Shown here piece by piece: positions 35,966 to 48,267 of a DNA stretch of 64,000 nucleotides. Every line of letters begins with the position of its first letter. The first letter of the stretch is position 1. A model generated the notes under the pieces. It was not told where the DNA came from, did no database searches, and worked only from the letters and a program-made list of their open reading frames with translations. Both the position numbers and the translations under genes were made by a program. This stretch comes from Balanoglossus misakiensis (taxonomy: Eukaryota > Hemichordata): NCBI GenBank assembly GCA_040954595.2, contig CM082589.2, positions 2,728,001 through 2,792,000 on the forward strand. The letters are read 5' to 3'.

Positions 35966-38564
35966 ATGAACACCATGCGTAAAGCGTTTTGTGGGCTCTT
36001 CCTCGCCGGAGTGGCGACGTTCATCTCGCTGTATTCTCTCCAAAATCTTGTAAGTTGGTATTTGGACATCTGCATATGTGTTAATTGCACTCATTTGCAC
36101 AAAGCACACGTCTTTTCATTATCAGTGAATGCCGGAGTAGACTTCAGTGGAGCGAGTGAAATATATCAAATGTGCTGCTCACCTGTTAGGACATCTCATT
36201 GTCACCAATATATTCATTGTGTTTTCCATCGTGAATTACCATTAATGTACGTTTATACAGATGTCCCAGCACCCGTGTTTACACACTGTACATAATCATG
36301 AATTAAAATATCCTGAACTGTAAAATTGCGCAAAATTTGGTAACTTATGATTAACATACGTTTCACTGAAAACATATGTTGGCCGTACGTTTGCATTGGA
36401 CGATATTATTTATGCTTTAGTTTACTTGCCATGCGTGTGAACCAAGCGATTTTATTTCTATTCATTTGTTGCAAATTTGGAACAGACTGTAAATCATGTT
36501 GTTTGATGTGCTATGCATTTCGATAGTTGATGTTTTATTATGCATTCTATAATCAAGAACGCAACTGAAAAAGTGGGACTTTGTTTACTATTTTATATGA
36601 CACCATTTCATTTTAACGCCTAGTATTCAAGTACGATTCAGCGGGTGGTTGAAAATCGGTGCAAGTCCACAGAGAAACTGGAAAGAGTAGACGGAATATC
36701 ACATGTTTTTTTTCAACCACGTGGGGACAGAAAAAATATTACTTTAGAATCCAAAACGGACTATCTCTGGAATATGTCGTCAGCGTTTCTCAGCAGCAGA
36801 GGAATGACAGACGCGAATAAATCAACGTTTGTGTTGTTGAATGAAGGAGAAATAGAAAAAGGTGACGTCGTTCAGATTCGTATAACAGCTGTTGATGAAT
36901 ACAACAGAGCAAGGTCGCTTGGGGGCGATCTTCTGCTCGCCACGCTATACAACAAGAAGGAAAGATTTGCCACGCAGGGAAGAATTGAGGACCACCAGAA
37001 CGGATCGTACACGGCTCGTTTCTACGCGGGGTATGACGGCACCGTAAGTGTTGACGTCACGCTTGTTCTCCAGAGGGAAGCTGTCACGTGGCAGGAAAGC
37101 GTGTTTAGGAAAAGCGAACCGCGTGCCTGGTGGACTGGGAAATTTGTTCAGGGCGATAAAACAGAAACCTCGCAATGCTTCGTGAAGAGAGAGGGGACGT
37201 GGAAGAACAAGTGCGAGTTCCCTCACCAGAACGCTCTGGGAAAGACGAGATTTCTCTGCGATCCGCCAGAGTCTCTTCCGTGCAGCAGTCTGTCATTTAT
37301 ATCTTTCATGCTTCATGAGTTGCCAACAGGATTGCAGAAGGAAATCGGAGAGCACCGATACCTTTTCCAACCGTGAGTGACATACATGTATATATCTCGG
37401 ATCTCTCCTTAGATTCTCGCATCAGTGTATGTTTGTGTGAATCGTGCACCAGGGGTTTGTCATTTTCTTGTGATTATTGCAAGTTTTTATATCGCAAGTT
37501 TTATTCATTATTCTATTCATTGTGTTTTTACATGTGTTTTATTCAAGTGGCTGAAGTTTTGCTAGACTGTAAGAGAATATCACTTAAGCTTTCGCGCATG
37601 CTTCGTTTACAGGCCACATGCCATGCAGCCAATCAAAGGAAGCGTATCAACGCGGGCGGTCAAAGGTAACCCGAAGCATTCATTTATAAGAGCAATAATA
37701 TGAACGGTTCAGTCATTGTACCTGTAAAATTTAATCACCTGTCTCTTCTTTAAAGATTCAGAAACCAGGTTTGAAGTCCCACCGTGTCAGACAGATCTTC
37801 CGGTCCCGATGTCTGATGGGTATTGGCTCGGTGACAGGTGGCACTCGCTGATGTGCAAGAGCAGAGAGTGGTACGACCCGAAAGAAGTTCAACAATGTCT
37901 GAAAGGGAGAGATATCTACTTTCTCGGTGACTCGACAACTCGCCAATGGTTTCAAAAGTTTCTGCAGATATTAGGCTACCCGCTAGAAGTTACGGATTCC
38001 GATTCTAATTGGAGAAAAAGGGTTGCGCCAATTCCAAACAACTACACGGTTACTGGTGAGGACGACTACTGTTGGCAAATTAAGGACCTGCGGAACAATA
38101 TCAATTTTACGTATCGACATCACGCGTTGACGCGCCACGGAGAAGTGCCCGTCAGTCGCTTTCCGTACGTAGTGGATATCGTCGACGCTCTGTCGGCCCC
38201 GAAGTGCAATTACGTCATTGTTACAAGTCTATGGGCTCACTTCAACGCGTGGACGCTGGAAAGTTTCTCTGAGAGACTGATAAACATTCAGAAAGCGTTG
38301 GAGAGACTCAGATTCCGTTGCCCGCAAACGCTTGTAGCAATCAAGGGCCCCCATGAACGCAACGACCTCTTCCAGTACTGGATTCTGTATGACATGATAC
38401 GAATTCTTAGGCAGTCATTTGTTGGCTATAATGTATTTTTCATCGACATATGGGACATGAATTTCGCTTATGCCATCGCAAATAATCGGCAGATGGATAT
38501 ACACATGCCGATGGACCTCATTGGTCAGGAAGTCTTCCTTTTCCTGTCGTTCATATGCGGCTAA
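35966..38564 (+). CDS. NXPE family protein F (564 aa, 4 exons)
   Basis: Exons 35966-36049, 36624-37372, 37613-37665 and 37756-38564 sum to 1695 nt; the 84-nt first exon and 53-nt third exon match gene E exactly in size. Exon 1 encodes the signal anchor MNTMRKAFCGLFLAGVATF and onward. Exon 2 carries the neurexophilin-like domain (RSLGGDLLLA, HQNGSYTARFYAGY, PRAWWTGKF, GTWKNKCEFPHQNALGKTRF). Exon 4 carries the PC-esterase domain with RDIYFLGDSTTRQW and FIDIWDMNFAYAIANN...IHMPMD. It is the sister of gene E, with a nearly identical stretch around the GDS motif. Its separation from E by two unrelated genes implies the duplication was dispersed, or interrupted later. Likely a Golgi or extracellular esterase or acyltransferase; the role is inferred. 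Confidence 0.92.
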
Positions 38565-40110
38565 GATGTGACTAGAGATGATTGGTATCTTAAAGAATAA
38601 ATAATGTGTGTTGAAAATTATTATTAGTGCACGTATCAATTTATTTTCAAGCTTCATAAAAGTAACAGAGGAAGTCTCATTCAGATAGACTTGGGGGATA
38701 GTCGGGCCATACATGCGTTCCAGTCCATAGAACGTTTAGATCAATTTGGGAATGCAAACACAAATTTACTGAGGCCTACACAGCATGTACACGTACTTAT
38801 TCATGGCTACTGTAATACGCATTATAACGACCGTGTGGCGGCGCACTTATCCCGAAAATTCCTAAGTCGGATCAATGGTATCAGATCACAAACTTCCAAC
38901 ATGATCTTGACCGTTTCATTTCACAACTGATTAATTATAATACGTTTGTATGCGGGACATGACCATGTGCATGCAAAGGTATATTACATGTACTATGTTT
39001 GGGTCTGAAATCAAATTTACCGCCCTAGCCAATCAACGTCGACCAATGATATTTTTTCACATGCGCTTAGGTGGGCTTACCAACAACCCGGAAGTAATAA
39101 GTGAAATTGCTTCAAGAGAAAACAAATCTAAGGTGATATACACTCACCTTAGTATTCAAGCGCAAGCACTAGTGCGGTCAGGTTGCAAAGCACACGCTAC
39201 GGTGAGCAAATATTTTGTTAGAGACTGAACTTTTTCATGACTTTCACTGGCACATAGCGATAACGTTATGTCTCGCAGCAAAAACGTGTCGATGGAGTGA
39301 TATGGGTACATGGATGATGTACCATGTTGTACCAGGCGCAGAGTCATCATAGCATGACATAGTGAAGTGAACAGGTGAAAGGGATTGGTTGGCCCTGGTG
39401 ACTTGAAACTGTTTAACAACGCCAAGGTCGTCGCCCATACATTTCGGCATCGTTTTATTTGTACAGGTTTACCAGAGCAAAGTTCAATAACAGCGTCTGA
39501 AATAATTTTTCTGATTTTTCGCATTTATCTCATGATCTGGAAAAGTGCCAAGTGTACTTGTCATTTCTATTCAACATTTTTCCGAAGAGTAGAAAGTGGA
39601 GTAGAGTGCCGTAACTCCGCCTCGCCCAAGTAGTGTTTGAGGAAGAACAATGGCCGTCAAGCATAAAGGCACATTCACTTTTGTTGCCGTCCATCCTTAT
39701 ACATACAGACCATTCATTTTTCACCTGACTGGGGGTGATGGATTGTCTGTTTGTTTGTTTGTTTTTGGGGCCGGGTCATCTTTGGAGACAGCAAGTTAAA
39801 TGTTCTACGTGGTTGGAAGGGGGGGGGGGTCGTTTTGAAACATGACACCAAGGGTAGATGGGAGGCACTCTCAGAAATACTTGTCATTAATAGTTTATGA
39901 CAAATATTGTCAGTATAAATACTTTCACTGTCAAAAGCTATACTCACATTTGCTGTCAAACAAAGCTAAGACAAATTCTGTGTTCTTTCTTTGTAGCTCG
40001 CAGCCCCACAGCACACCAAGAACGTGGCACATCAACTTGGATTTCAGCTCACTGGGAAATGATAACAAGGTAACTCATATAAGCATCACCAGCTACCAAA
40101 AGGCCTCAAC
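38565..40110. other. Intergenic and 5' leader of the GCNT gene
   Basis: It contains the gene F 3' UTR (AATAAATAATG at about 38597), a G homopolymer at about 39820-39831 and low-complexity (GTTT)n at about 39748-39766. A 5' noncoding exon of the GCNT gene is possible near 39990-40072, where TTTCTTTGTAG is followed downstream by CAAGGTAACT. No protein gene is seen. Confidence 0.45.
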
Positions 40111-41520
40111 ATGATAACATTGCTTAGGCGCAAATGCGCAAAAATCGTCCCATTTCTGACAGTTATGGGATCGGTCTTCCTCATCATACAGATTTCATTT
40201 CTGTATTCCACAAAAGACGTGACTGCAGGTCAGAATGGGGTCGACAGAGCCCGAGACGTCGAACCGCTTCAACGCACAAATGATGACCAGGCGGGTGTTA
40301 TTGTCAAAGAGGTATATCTTCCTCCGCCGAAACACGGCACGATGAATGGCAACAGTGATCCGAGTCTCTGGCGGGTCCAGCGACTCAACGAAGAGAATAA
40401 ATGTCTTGAGCTTCTGATGGGGAAGTTCAACAGTATTTCTGAAGTTCAGGGGCTTTTACAAGGAACTAAGGGGGAGAGTCTACAGGCTGTGTCAGACGAC
40501 GCCATCGTGAGTTGGACCTTGGACTGTGAGCTGTTTAAGGAGAAGAGGGGTTATTTCCAGCAGCCGCTGTCCAATGCCGAGCGGTCATACCCGATTGCGT
40601 ACAGCATCGTCGTGCATCAAGACGCAGCGCAGGTGGAACGGTTGCTGCGTGCCATCTACATGCCGCAGAACGTCTACTGCATCCACATTGACCTGAAAGC
40701 GTCCAACGACTTCATGCAGGCAGTGGTGAACCTCGCCAGCTGTTTCGGAAACGTCTTCATCGCATCGAAGCTCGAGGACGTAATCTACGCAGGCGTTTCT
40801 CGACTGCAGGCCGACCTGAACTGCATGCAGGACTTGGTCAGATCTGAGGTTCCGTGGAAATATCTGATAAATCTCTCCGGACAAGATTTCCCGCTGAAAA
40901 CCAACTACGAGATTATACAGCAACTGCAGACATTCAAAGGCCTGAACGACATCACTGGGGTGCTACCGAATGAACTCGTGAAACAGAGAACGGATTTTGT
41001 GTACACTGTGGAAAACGGCGAAATGGTCCACGGCAGGCTAACCAAACCTCCCCCACCGCACAACATCACCATATATTTCGGCAGCGCGTATAACATCTTC
41101 AGCCGGGAGTTCCTCAAGTGGGTGCTCACCGACCCTGTTCCGAGGGACTTCCTGGAGTGGACGCGAGACACATACTCGCCGGACGAGCACTACTGGGTCT
41201 CGCTGCAGCGAATCCCAGGTGTACCTGGCGGCTACCCGAAAGCCACCTGGGGCTCCACGGCGCGGGCCATCAAGTGGTCGCAACACGAAGGCAAACTGTA
41301 CCCGCTGTGCGCCGGCCAGTTTGTGCGGCAGATATGCGTGTTCGGGGTCGGCGACCTGACCTGGCTCACATCCCAGCACCACCTGTTTGCCAACAAATTT
41401 GACCTGACCTTTGACCCGGTGGTGGTTCAGTGCCTGGAAGAGTGGATGAAAGAGAGGCTGTCGAGGCATGTCAATTGGATCAATTTCCCACACATTCTGT
41501 ACAGTGAAAATGAAAAATAA
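40111..41520 (+). CDS. Core-2/I-branching beta-1,6-N-acetylglucosaminyltransferase (469 aa, single exon), GCNT7-like by position
   Basis: Golgi type II membrane enzyme of glycosyltransferase family 14, transferring GlcNAc in beta-1,6 linkage to Gal or GalNAc to branch O-glycans or I antigens. The intact 1410-nt frame has a short cytosolic tail and a membrane anchor at about residues 12-33 (PFLTVMGSVFLIIQISFLYS). A stem follows, then the catalytic domain: YPIAYSIVVHQDAAQVERLL, IYMPQNVYCIHIDLKA, PWKYLINLSGQDFPLKTNYE, YFGSAYNIFSREFLKWVL, the SPDEHYW motif and CVFGVGDLTWL. The coding region is GC-richer than its surroundings. Vertebrate GCNT genes also tend to have a single coding exon. In humans GCNT7 lies beside RTF2, as here, which suggests GCNT7 orthology; acceptor specificity cannot be read from the sequence. 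Confidence 0.92.
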   Translation: MITLLRRKCAKIVPFLTVMGSVFLIIQISFLYSTKDVTAGQNGVDRARDVEPLQRTNDDQAGVIVKEVYLPPPKHGTMNGNSDPSLWRVQRLNEENKCLELLMGKFNSISEVQGLLQGTKGESLQAVSDDAIVSWTLDCELFKEKRGYFQQPLSNAERSYPIAYSIVVHQDAAQVERLLRAIYMPQNVYCIHIDLKASNDFMQAVVNLASCFGNVFIASKLEDVIYAGVSRLQADLNCMQDLVRSEVPWKYLINLSGQDFPLKTNYEIIQQLQTFKGLNDITGVLPNELVKQRTDFVYTVENGEMVHGRLTKPPPPHNITIYFGSAYNIFSREFLKWVLTDPVPRDFLEWTRDTYSPDEHYWVSLQRIPGVPGGYPKATWGSTARAIKWSQHEGKLYPLCAGQFVRQICVFGVGDLTWLTSQHHLFANKFDLTFDPVVVQCLEEWMKERLSRHVNWINFPHILYSENEK

Positions 41521-44215
41521 GAATAAAATTTTAGGGGTGCCAGTCACAGGATTGTGTTAATCCTAGTAGCTTTAATCGTTTCACTACCATGGTTCGGTCC
41601 AAGTCCATTGTTTTCTATGTGATAGTTGGACCTCCATGTCCATTTACGCCTGGTATCATGAAAACATTTCTAATTTTATCTCATAGTGCTTGGATTTTAA
41701 CATTCACTGTGGCTGTACAGACTTACAAACCTCACAATAGCCAGTTATTAGACCTAGCGGCCAGTACTTACCGTTCATGTAAAAACTCTTCTTTTCACTG
41801 TTTTTAATAGATTTTGCTCATGTCTTCTTATGAGATGTGTATTTGCTTTATAAAGTCAGCATTATGGAAAACTGTTTTATTAACCTTAAAAGGTATGCAC
41901 AACATTTAATGTCTGGGTTACAAACTGTGTCACCTGGATGTTAGTGAGGGTAATGTACACAAAAGGGTGTAATGTACGTATTTCAAATCCGGGATGGTTG
42001 TCGTTTTACTGTTTGTTTCAGCTCTGGTGAACACTGGGTCGACGTTGGTCACAGGAATTTTAATGCGTGTATTGGGATTCTAGGATGTATAAATGCTTGT
42101 CTCTGCCAGTGCATGCACGGTTGCTTGTTCACATAAGTGCGTTACAGATCAGGTATTTTTCTGAAAATAACAGGTTTGTCAAACTGTGCAGTGCATTCAA
42201 AAGAGCGGTTCATATACAAAGCGTCCGGGCAGACAATAGCTGGAGGTCACTTTGGAAGAATCGGCCTTCCCAGTATGAAAGGGCTGGGTCACTGGCCGCC
42301 GGCCAGTCAGTTCCACTTATTTACAATTATACAGGGTCACACAGTGCGTAGTTGCCTTTTCAATTATCTTTATGTCAATCAAACACTTAGCATTGCACTG
42401 GAGTAGTCTGGCGTCAAGTAAGTGTCCAGGGGGGGGGGGTGTGAGTGTCCTTCTGGGAGCAGTTGCATGATCAAGAATTCTGTGAACTCAAAACAGTGTT
42501 CGTTACTAATATCCTAGGGTATTTCCACATTTCAGTTCTATGAACTTCCAATGAATTCTACTCTGTGTTTTTATGGACGACATCCGTCCAGCCTGTCAAC
42601 TGAAGCAAGGCTCTCATCCCTGCAGTACATCTGAATGGAATAGTCCAATCTTTCTTTGTGTGAAGATAGATGGGGTCAAACCAAACTGTATTATAAACAG
42701 GTGGTTGATATGACAACGCATGCGGTACATTCACGAAACTTAATTTTTTTTGTATGATAGGCAAAAATTCAGTTTGGCTGGTACATACTGCCTACTACAT
42801 GTACATACCTGTAACTTTTGAATGAAACAAAGTATAATGCTTTAAATGTACATCTCATTTCAGAAAATCCGCAATCAGACAGACCAAACACTTTATCCAT
42901 GGCAACAATTCTGGCAAGTTTGAAGCCAAATGGATATATTATTCTTTATATTATTCTTTGATGGATATTCAACATTATGTTATTGATCAGAAGCTGGTCT
43001 TTTATTTTGACTTCTTTATTCGGAGTTGTAAATTTAGAGTGTGAGAAACATTTTGACTTTACAGCATTTTATTTTTAAGACATTGCCACCAATTAATCAA
43101 TGATCAAAATTAACAGGGTACATAGACAATATACTATCTCATCATCAATTCTTTTTCTCACACTCTCTGTACGGATACAGATTGTTTTTATTAATCAGAA
43201 TCTTATTTTGACTTCATTTTTTGGAGTTGTTATTTTTAGGATGCAGTCTGTAATTGAACAAATATACATAGCTACAATCAGTAATAGGACTAAACATGTA
43301 GGGGCAAGTTTGGGAATATTTGTTTTTCTCATTTTATCCCTAAATCATGTTACAGACCCATCTTTTCAACCTGTCAACATTCAGTTCCTTGATGTGTATA
43401 TACACTCACCTTGTTACTTCAGGGTGGAGGTACGGTGCCCTCAAACGACTGTACCTTACCACAGTATAGTTACTGCTAAGAGCATTTTAATCCAGATGAA
43501 ATCATCTCAGAAAATGCCAGCCACGCATGATTGATAATCAAATATGGCATGTTTCAACAATGCATTACAGAGTACAACCAGTAGCTGTTTACTCGGAGCA
43601 GAATTTTTTTTCAAAATCTTGGAAGCTTATTTCAATTTACAGAGCATTGCAAAATAACTTGTAGCTTGAGATTAAATTAACCAAATTAATATTGAAATTG
43701 AGTGTTCGACACTTATGAGGCTTATATCTGTATGTTTTGTTTATTCAAAATTTATGAATCTGTATACAGCTTAATGGTACATGTGATATGTATTGTTCTG
43801 GACAACTATATTTTCTTAGTTGTATTTATTAAAGACGCACACACCAGTACTTTTAACATGAACCAGTACATGTGATTTTGCTATCTTATTTGTCTAGTCC
43901 ATAGTGGTACTAATGTTGTTTTATTAACATCTATATTTTTCTATAGCAATCGCAATAAAATAACATTATGAAATAAACTCTCGCAAAGTTTTTGTTGTAG
44001 GTTGTGCAGTAAACATACATGCAAATTTATTCATCTGTCTACAAAGAATACAAAACACACTTTGTTTGTTTGTTTGCCCCCCTGCAGCTGACCCTGTGAA
44101 TATTTTTTTAAAAAAATCGAACAAGTATGACAAAAGAATAAAACATTTCTTTCCAGTCTATAGAGTAAGACCACCAGGAACTCAACTAGAAACTTTAAAA
44201 AAAAAATACATTTCA
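41521..44215. other. Intergenic between GCNT and RTF2
   Basis: About 2.7 kb, AT-rich and without a confident exon. An AATAAAATTTT signal directly follows the GCNT stop codon, and further AATAAA motifs occur at about 43955. A G homopolymer lies at 42428-42438. The longest frame (43100-43534, plus) is hydrophobic and without family resemblance; I regard it as chance. The end near 44215 holds the RTF2 3' UTR. Confidence 0.5.
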
Positions 44216-47200
44216 TCAATTATAATACGGGTTGTAAGTGACCCAATGAGGCTGGTCCTTTTTCTTCTCTTTTTCCTTGTCAAAGAAAAGTGATTTATAA
44301 GCAGCACTCTTCTTCACATCATACGCAGCTCTCTTGTCGCCGTTTGGCGCTGACGGGCCACCGTTGGCGAGCTTGGATTTGCCGTTCACCATTTTCGTGT
44401 CTCCGTTGGAAGTGCTGGCTTCTCCGTCTTTTCTGGCAAGTTTGCTGGGCTTCGGACCGCTTGATGTGCTCGGTAGATCTGCGTCAGCCAAGAAACAAAA
44501 CAAAACAAAGTGTTGAAGTTATGATGCAATCAGTCTACAATAAGGCTAAATGTTTATCCACGTTGACCCCCCCCCCCCCCCTGGTGACCTATGACATCAT
44601 TCGGATGATTTATTCCGGGGCTAGTTTCAAAAGGCTTAATCTTATATGCAGCATGATTGTATTGGTCCAATGTCCATTGTTGACAGTCCAAACTCTGACC
44701 GAAATACCAGCCTGTACCCGACCACAATGCATTTGAGGGTCAGAGTAACACAGCAGTAGCTTTGATGTAAGGGGGATTCCCCCTGGGTGATTTCCGTGAA
44801 CATCACCACTACCTGGACAACAAACAAAGAAGCTGGCACATCGCAGAAAAACGCTCATTCTCACGTGAAGGGAGGAAGATCAGACATCAATCTGATTTCC
44901 TTAATCCAGCAGAAAATCACAAAAGCTGTAAGTATACATATCTCTCTGTATGCATTAGCACTTTTTCAGTAAAAATCGCCAATACTGTAGAGGGTAAAGT
45001 CGAGCTTGCATACATCTACTTAAGTACACATAGTAGCAGGGAAAATACGCACGTCACTGAAGATTTTTTTCCACTCAATCTGTCACAACTGTGCTGTCCT
45101 GGTTTGTTAATCTACAAATTAACTACTGGTGAATTTTACAGCTTCATACAGAAGCATGAATGAGTTATTTTATGAAAAGTAAACCATTTTTGTTGGGGTG
45201 ACCTAATTCCCAAATTAATCGTTATTGCTGGTCTCAGATGGCAGGTAACACTCACACACACACCAACAACAAATGTTGGCTGACATAATTTCTTGATGAA
45301 CTTTCTACCGTTTCACTCTGTGAAGTAAAATTATCTTTTCTATCATTTCACTTCACTTTTTAAGTAAGTGTGTTTGTTTTTCAATCCACCAGTTTCATTT
45401 TACAGTCTGTATATATACAATCCAAGCTGTAGTCCTGTGACCTACTTATGGCTGCCTTCGGAAACCTGCCGAACAATGGGATTGATCCGTTCATTTCTCA
45501 CTTACACAGTTTAGCTGATGAGATCGGGAGAGGTAAGGTACACATTCTGAATTAAAATTTCATGGAAATGCTACCATCCTGTGAAATGCTTGTACAAACA
45601 CAATTTTTGTTGTCACTCTTTACAGAGGATCACCTGCGCATGATCAATTGCTGCGGAGGCCTCAAACCACCCATCCCAGTGCGAGAGCGAGAAAAGTTGA
45701 AGATCGGGGAGAATGGATACTCGTCTCCCTTCCAGTTATTTGAAAAGTTAACACACACTGGCCATTTATCCAAGAGCAAACCAGATATTCTTATCGGGCT
45801 TCTGAAGATGATTAACAGGCACGATCTGGCCGACAGAACAAGAGTCCGGTTTGAGATAGGTTTTGACAGACATTGCTCCGATGGGGAGATCGAGGCAAGA
45901 TTGAACGCAATGGAGTAGAAGTTCTTCCTTAGATCTGTTTCTGAGGCAGTTTCATTAACTAAGCTGTGTATTATTTTGAGCAGAATAACATGATTGTAAT
46001 GTTATAATCCAGTGGACTTCAAAGGACTTTTAGCACTCATCTAGACAGCAAAAACACCTTTTTTAAGGCAGAGAGAACTTGCCCTGAAGTGAAAGGACTC
46101 TCATCGACTACATACCTTGTGATGCTGACGATGTACTGGGTTGCTCTGAACTCTTTGATGTACTCGCTTGGTCGGCTGAGAGTTTGTGTTTGGCAGCTTT
46201 CTTGGCTTTCTGTAAAGATATTTTAGACAGTTTTCAAGGGTAAACATTTAAGAGAGTCATGAAACTTGGACATACCAACACCCGACCCATGACATTCAAT
46301 TTCATAAACTAGCATAATGGACCCTATCTTAATACAGATTTTAAGAACAGTTTATACAAAGGAGAAAAAAGAAATCAGTTTCCATTTGGTTACCTTCTCT
46401 GCTTTGGCTTTCGCTCTTCTTTCTTCCATCTTCTGTCTCAAGACGTCAACATCTTCATCTGTGCCGTTCAGGATCACTTCCTCCCCCTGTGTATATGCTT
46501 TTCCACACTGGAATGAAAAGAAAACATATTCTATTGTCTACAAGTTACAGGACTTTAACACAGGGTTCCAAATATCCCATTCTCGATGAAATTAAATCTT
46601 AGCAGGAACTGTGCTTTGGTTATCATTACAGTACCTTGTGACAGACGTCTGACTTGACTTCCTTCAAGGCTCTCTCTGAAAACACACAGCCACACTTTGT
46701 CAGGTAGCAAAATCTGAAAGCAAAGATAGATGACAGTTACAGTTATTTTCTTCATAGTTCATTTCTGTTTCACTTGTGAAGATAGCGCTTCCATTTTCCT
46801 GCTTAATGGAACCTGACACTCAGACAGACAGCGTTGACTGACCATACCTGTGTCGGCCATTCATCTCCAGACCACTGACTGGACATATGTAGCGTGACTT
46901 CTGTCTGTCAATGTATGTATCACCTTTGTCAGCACCGTTCTCATTCGCATAGGCTGGGTTCTCTGTCAACTGAAGCTCGGTGACATCCTGTGATAATGGG
47001 GAGACGAATCATATACATCAATTTAATAACGGTCTATAATTGAGATCGAGACTGTTTTTCATGCATCAAATTTACCATAATGGAGACAATTGTTTTCACT
47101 TACTTTCAAGTTTCTGATGTGTTGTGCATTTTCACTGGTGGATTTGTCTAGCAGATATTCCAAAACCGATTCCTTATTGTAGAGTCTAGAATGGAAAGAG

Positions 47201-47949
47201 AACAGTATTTTGGTACGCTTTGCCGGAAAGATTTTGGCTTGAGTGTATAAGCCTTAAATCTAATTCCAATGTACTGGTACTACTATGTTACATGTTCTTT
47301 TATAATACATACAGTAACAGTATATTCACCTTCCTAATTCACAAGCAACAATAGGTTGTTCCAAAGCCTCTTGGGTGATTGCACATAGACACCATTTGGC
47401 TACCAAATCCATGTCCTTATCTTTCTGTGGAGAAAAGTACATGAAATGAACATGTTTGTTAAGTTTTATTATAATAATACCACATTTCTCAAATATGAGT
47501 GGTCTTGGTCATGTTAATTAAGGGCTGGTTTTATTTTACCAATGAGCTGAATAATCAGAATATGAGTTACCGTCTAGGGCAGAGATGAATGTATGAACAA
47601 ATGGAGTGAGCGAATGATTACTTGTTTCCATGACGCAGCACTTCCGCATTTCGCAAACGTGTTTAGCAATACCGATCTCAAGAAATCATGATCACAGAAG
47701 CGATCGCTTGAAACAGGAATCACTCTGCATCAATATTTACATTTCTCCGTAATGAAGATTAATAAATATTCAGGCAAATCAACATTTTGACCCAACGAAC
47801 GATAAAAATAGTTCATTGGTTAATTCACAGGGTAAGTGTTAGGTACACGATTGCATCTAGTTATTGGTCGTTTAGGCTACCTGTTCCGGCTTTTTCTTCA
47901 GTCTGACCAGTTCATCTCTCTTGGGAATCGTTCCTCCGTCACATCCCAT
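44216..47949 (-). CDS. RTF2: RTF2, replication termination factor 2 homologue (311 aa, 8 exons)
   Basis: Nuclear replisome-associated protein with a C2HC2-type (pseudo-)RING fold, involved in fork pausing and, in vertebrates, removed from stalled forks by shuttle factors. Exons 47949-47881, 47424-47330, 47185-47104, 46987-46848, 46713-46635, 46507-46394, 46209-46116 and 44478-44216 sum to 936 nt. The N terminus MGCDGGTIPKRDELVRLKKK is the family hallmark. It is followed by CAITQEALEQPIVACELGRL, LYNKESVLEYLLDKS, the second zinc-like half YICPVSGLEMNGRHRF and CGCVFSERALKEVKSDVCHKC, then a basic coiled region and a low-complexity Ser/Lys tail ending THWVTYNPYYN-like (PHWVTYNPYYN). Length is close to human (about 306 aa). 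The last intron (44479-46115) hosts an antisense gene. RTF2 is head to head with GALE. Confidence 0.96.
44568..44581. repeat. C homopolymer tract
   Basis: A run of about 13-14 C residues in the last intron of RTF2. Similar C or G runs occur at about 39820, 42428 and 59036. Confidence 0.85.
45448..45918 (+). CDS. Death effector domain-only protein, FADD-like (125 aa, 2 exons), nested in RTF2 intron
   Basis: Exons 45448-45532 and 45626-45918 join in frame (378 nt) with good GT-AG sites. The protein begins with a short lead and then NGIDPFISHLHSLADEIG, closely resembling the start of the FADD death effector domain. It continues with HLRMINCCGG (helix 2), GENGYSSPFQLFEKLTHTGHL (helices 3-4), SKPDILIGLLKMINRHDLAD (helices 5-6) and a short C-terminal tail. 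The RxDL motif typical of DEDs is present as R-H-D-L. A DED mediates homotypic assembly with FADD or caspase-8-type proteins. No death domain or caspase domain follows before the stop, so it could act as an adaptor or a decoy. It lies wholly inside the last intron of RTF2, on the opposite strand, with its own start in CCTACTTATGG context. Confidence 0.75.
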
Positions 47950-48267
47950 GGTTGCTCAGGTTAGATCTGTCCCACGGAACAGCACAATCGTCAAAACTCT
48001 GTCAGTATCCCAAACCCACAACAAACCAACAGCGCAGCTGGTATGACGATCACTAGTATCAGTGGCATCGTGAAATCTCGTTGCCTCTCGCGATATCGCC
48101 AGAGTTATCTAAAACAAGGGATTCCTTCATGCGGACACAGAGGGCGCAAAAAAGGGTGATGACCTTTTGGATGACCTTTCATTTCCGGTATATAAGTTGT
48201 TTTATTTCCACGTTTCGCTCATCACTCCCCACAAGCTCAACGAGGAATCGCATCTAGTCAGCATTAG
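47950..48267. promoter_or_regulatory. Bidirectional promoter between RTF2 and GALE
   Basis: The RTF2 start codon (47949, minus) and the GALE first exon (about 48215-48267, plus) are separated by under 300 bases. The gap holds a TCTCGCGA motif at 48086-48093 followed by a second ATATCGCC, and a TATA-like box closer to GALE. This arrangement is typical of head-to-head housekeeping genes. Confidence 0.6.
48189..48196 (+). promoter_or_regulatory. TATA box of GALE
   Basis: TATATAAG about 25-30 bases upstream of a plausible initiation zone (CGTTTCGCTCATCACT, about 48211-48226). The noncoding first exon then runs to a donor at 48267/48268 (CATTAG followed by GTGAGT). Confidence 0.55.

Noticed and set aside
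35966-36295. 109-codon frame starting at the NXPE gene F ATG
   Set aside because: It reads through the splice donor at 36050 into the intron; the 84-nt exon that matches gene E is preferred.
41038-41547. Long minus-strand and alternate-frame frames over the GCNT gene
   Set aside because: They are shadows of the GC-rich GCNT coding exon.
43100-43534. 144-codon plus-strand frame downstream of GCNT
   Set aside because: AT-rich composition gives a hydrophobic protein without motifs; likely 3' UTR or intergenic chance frame.
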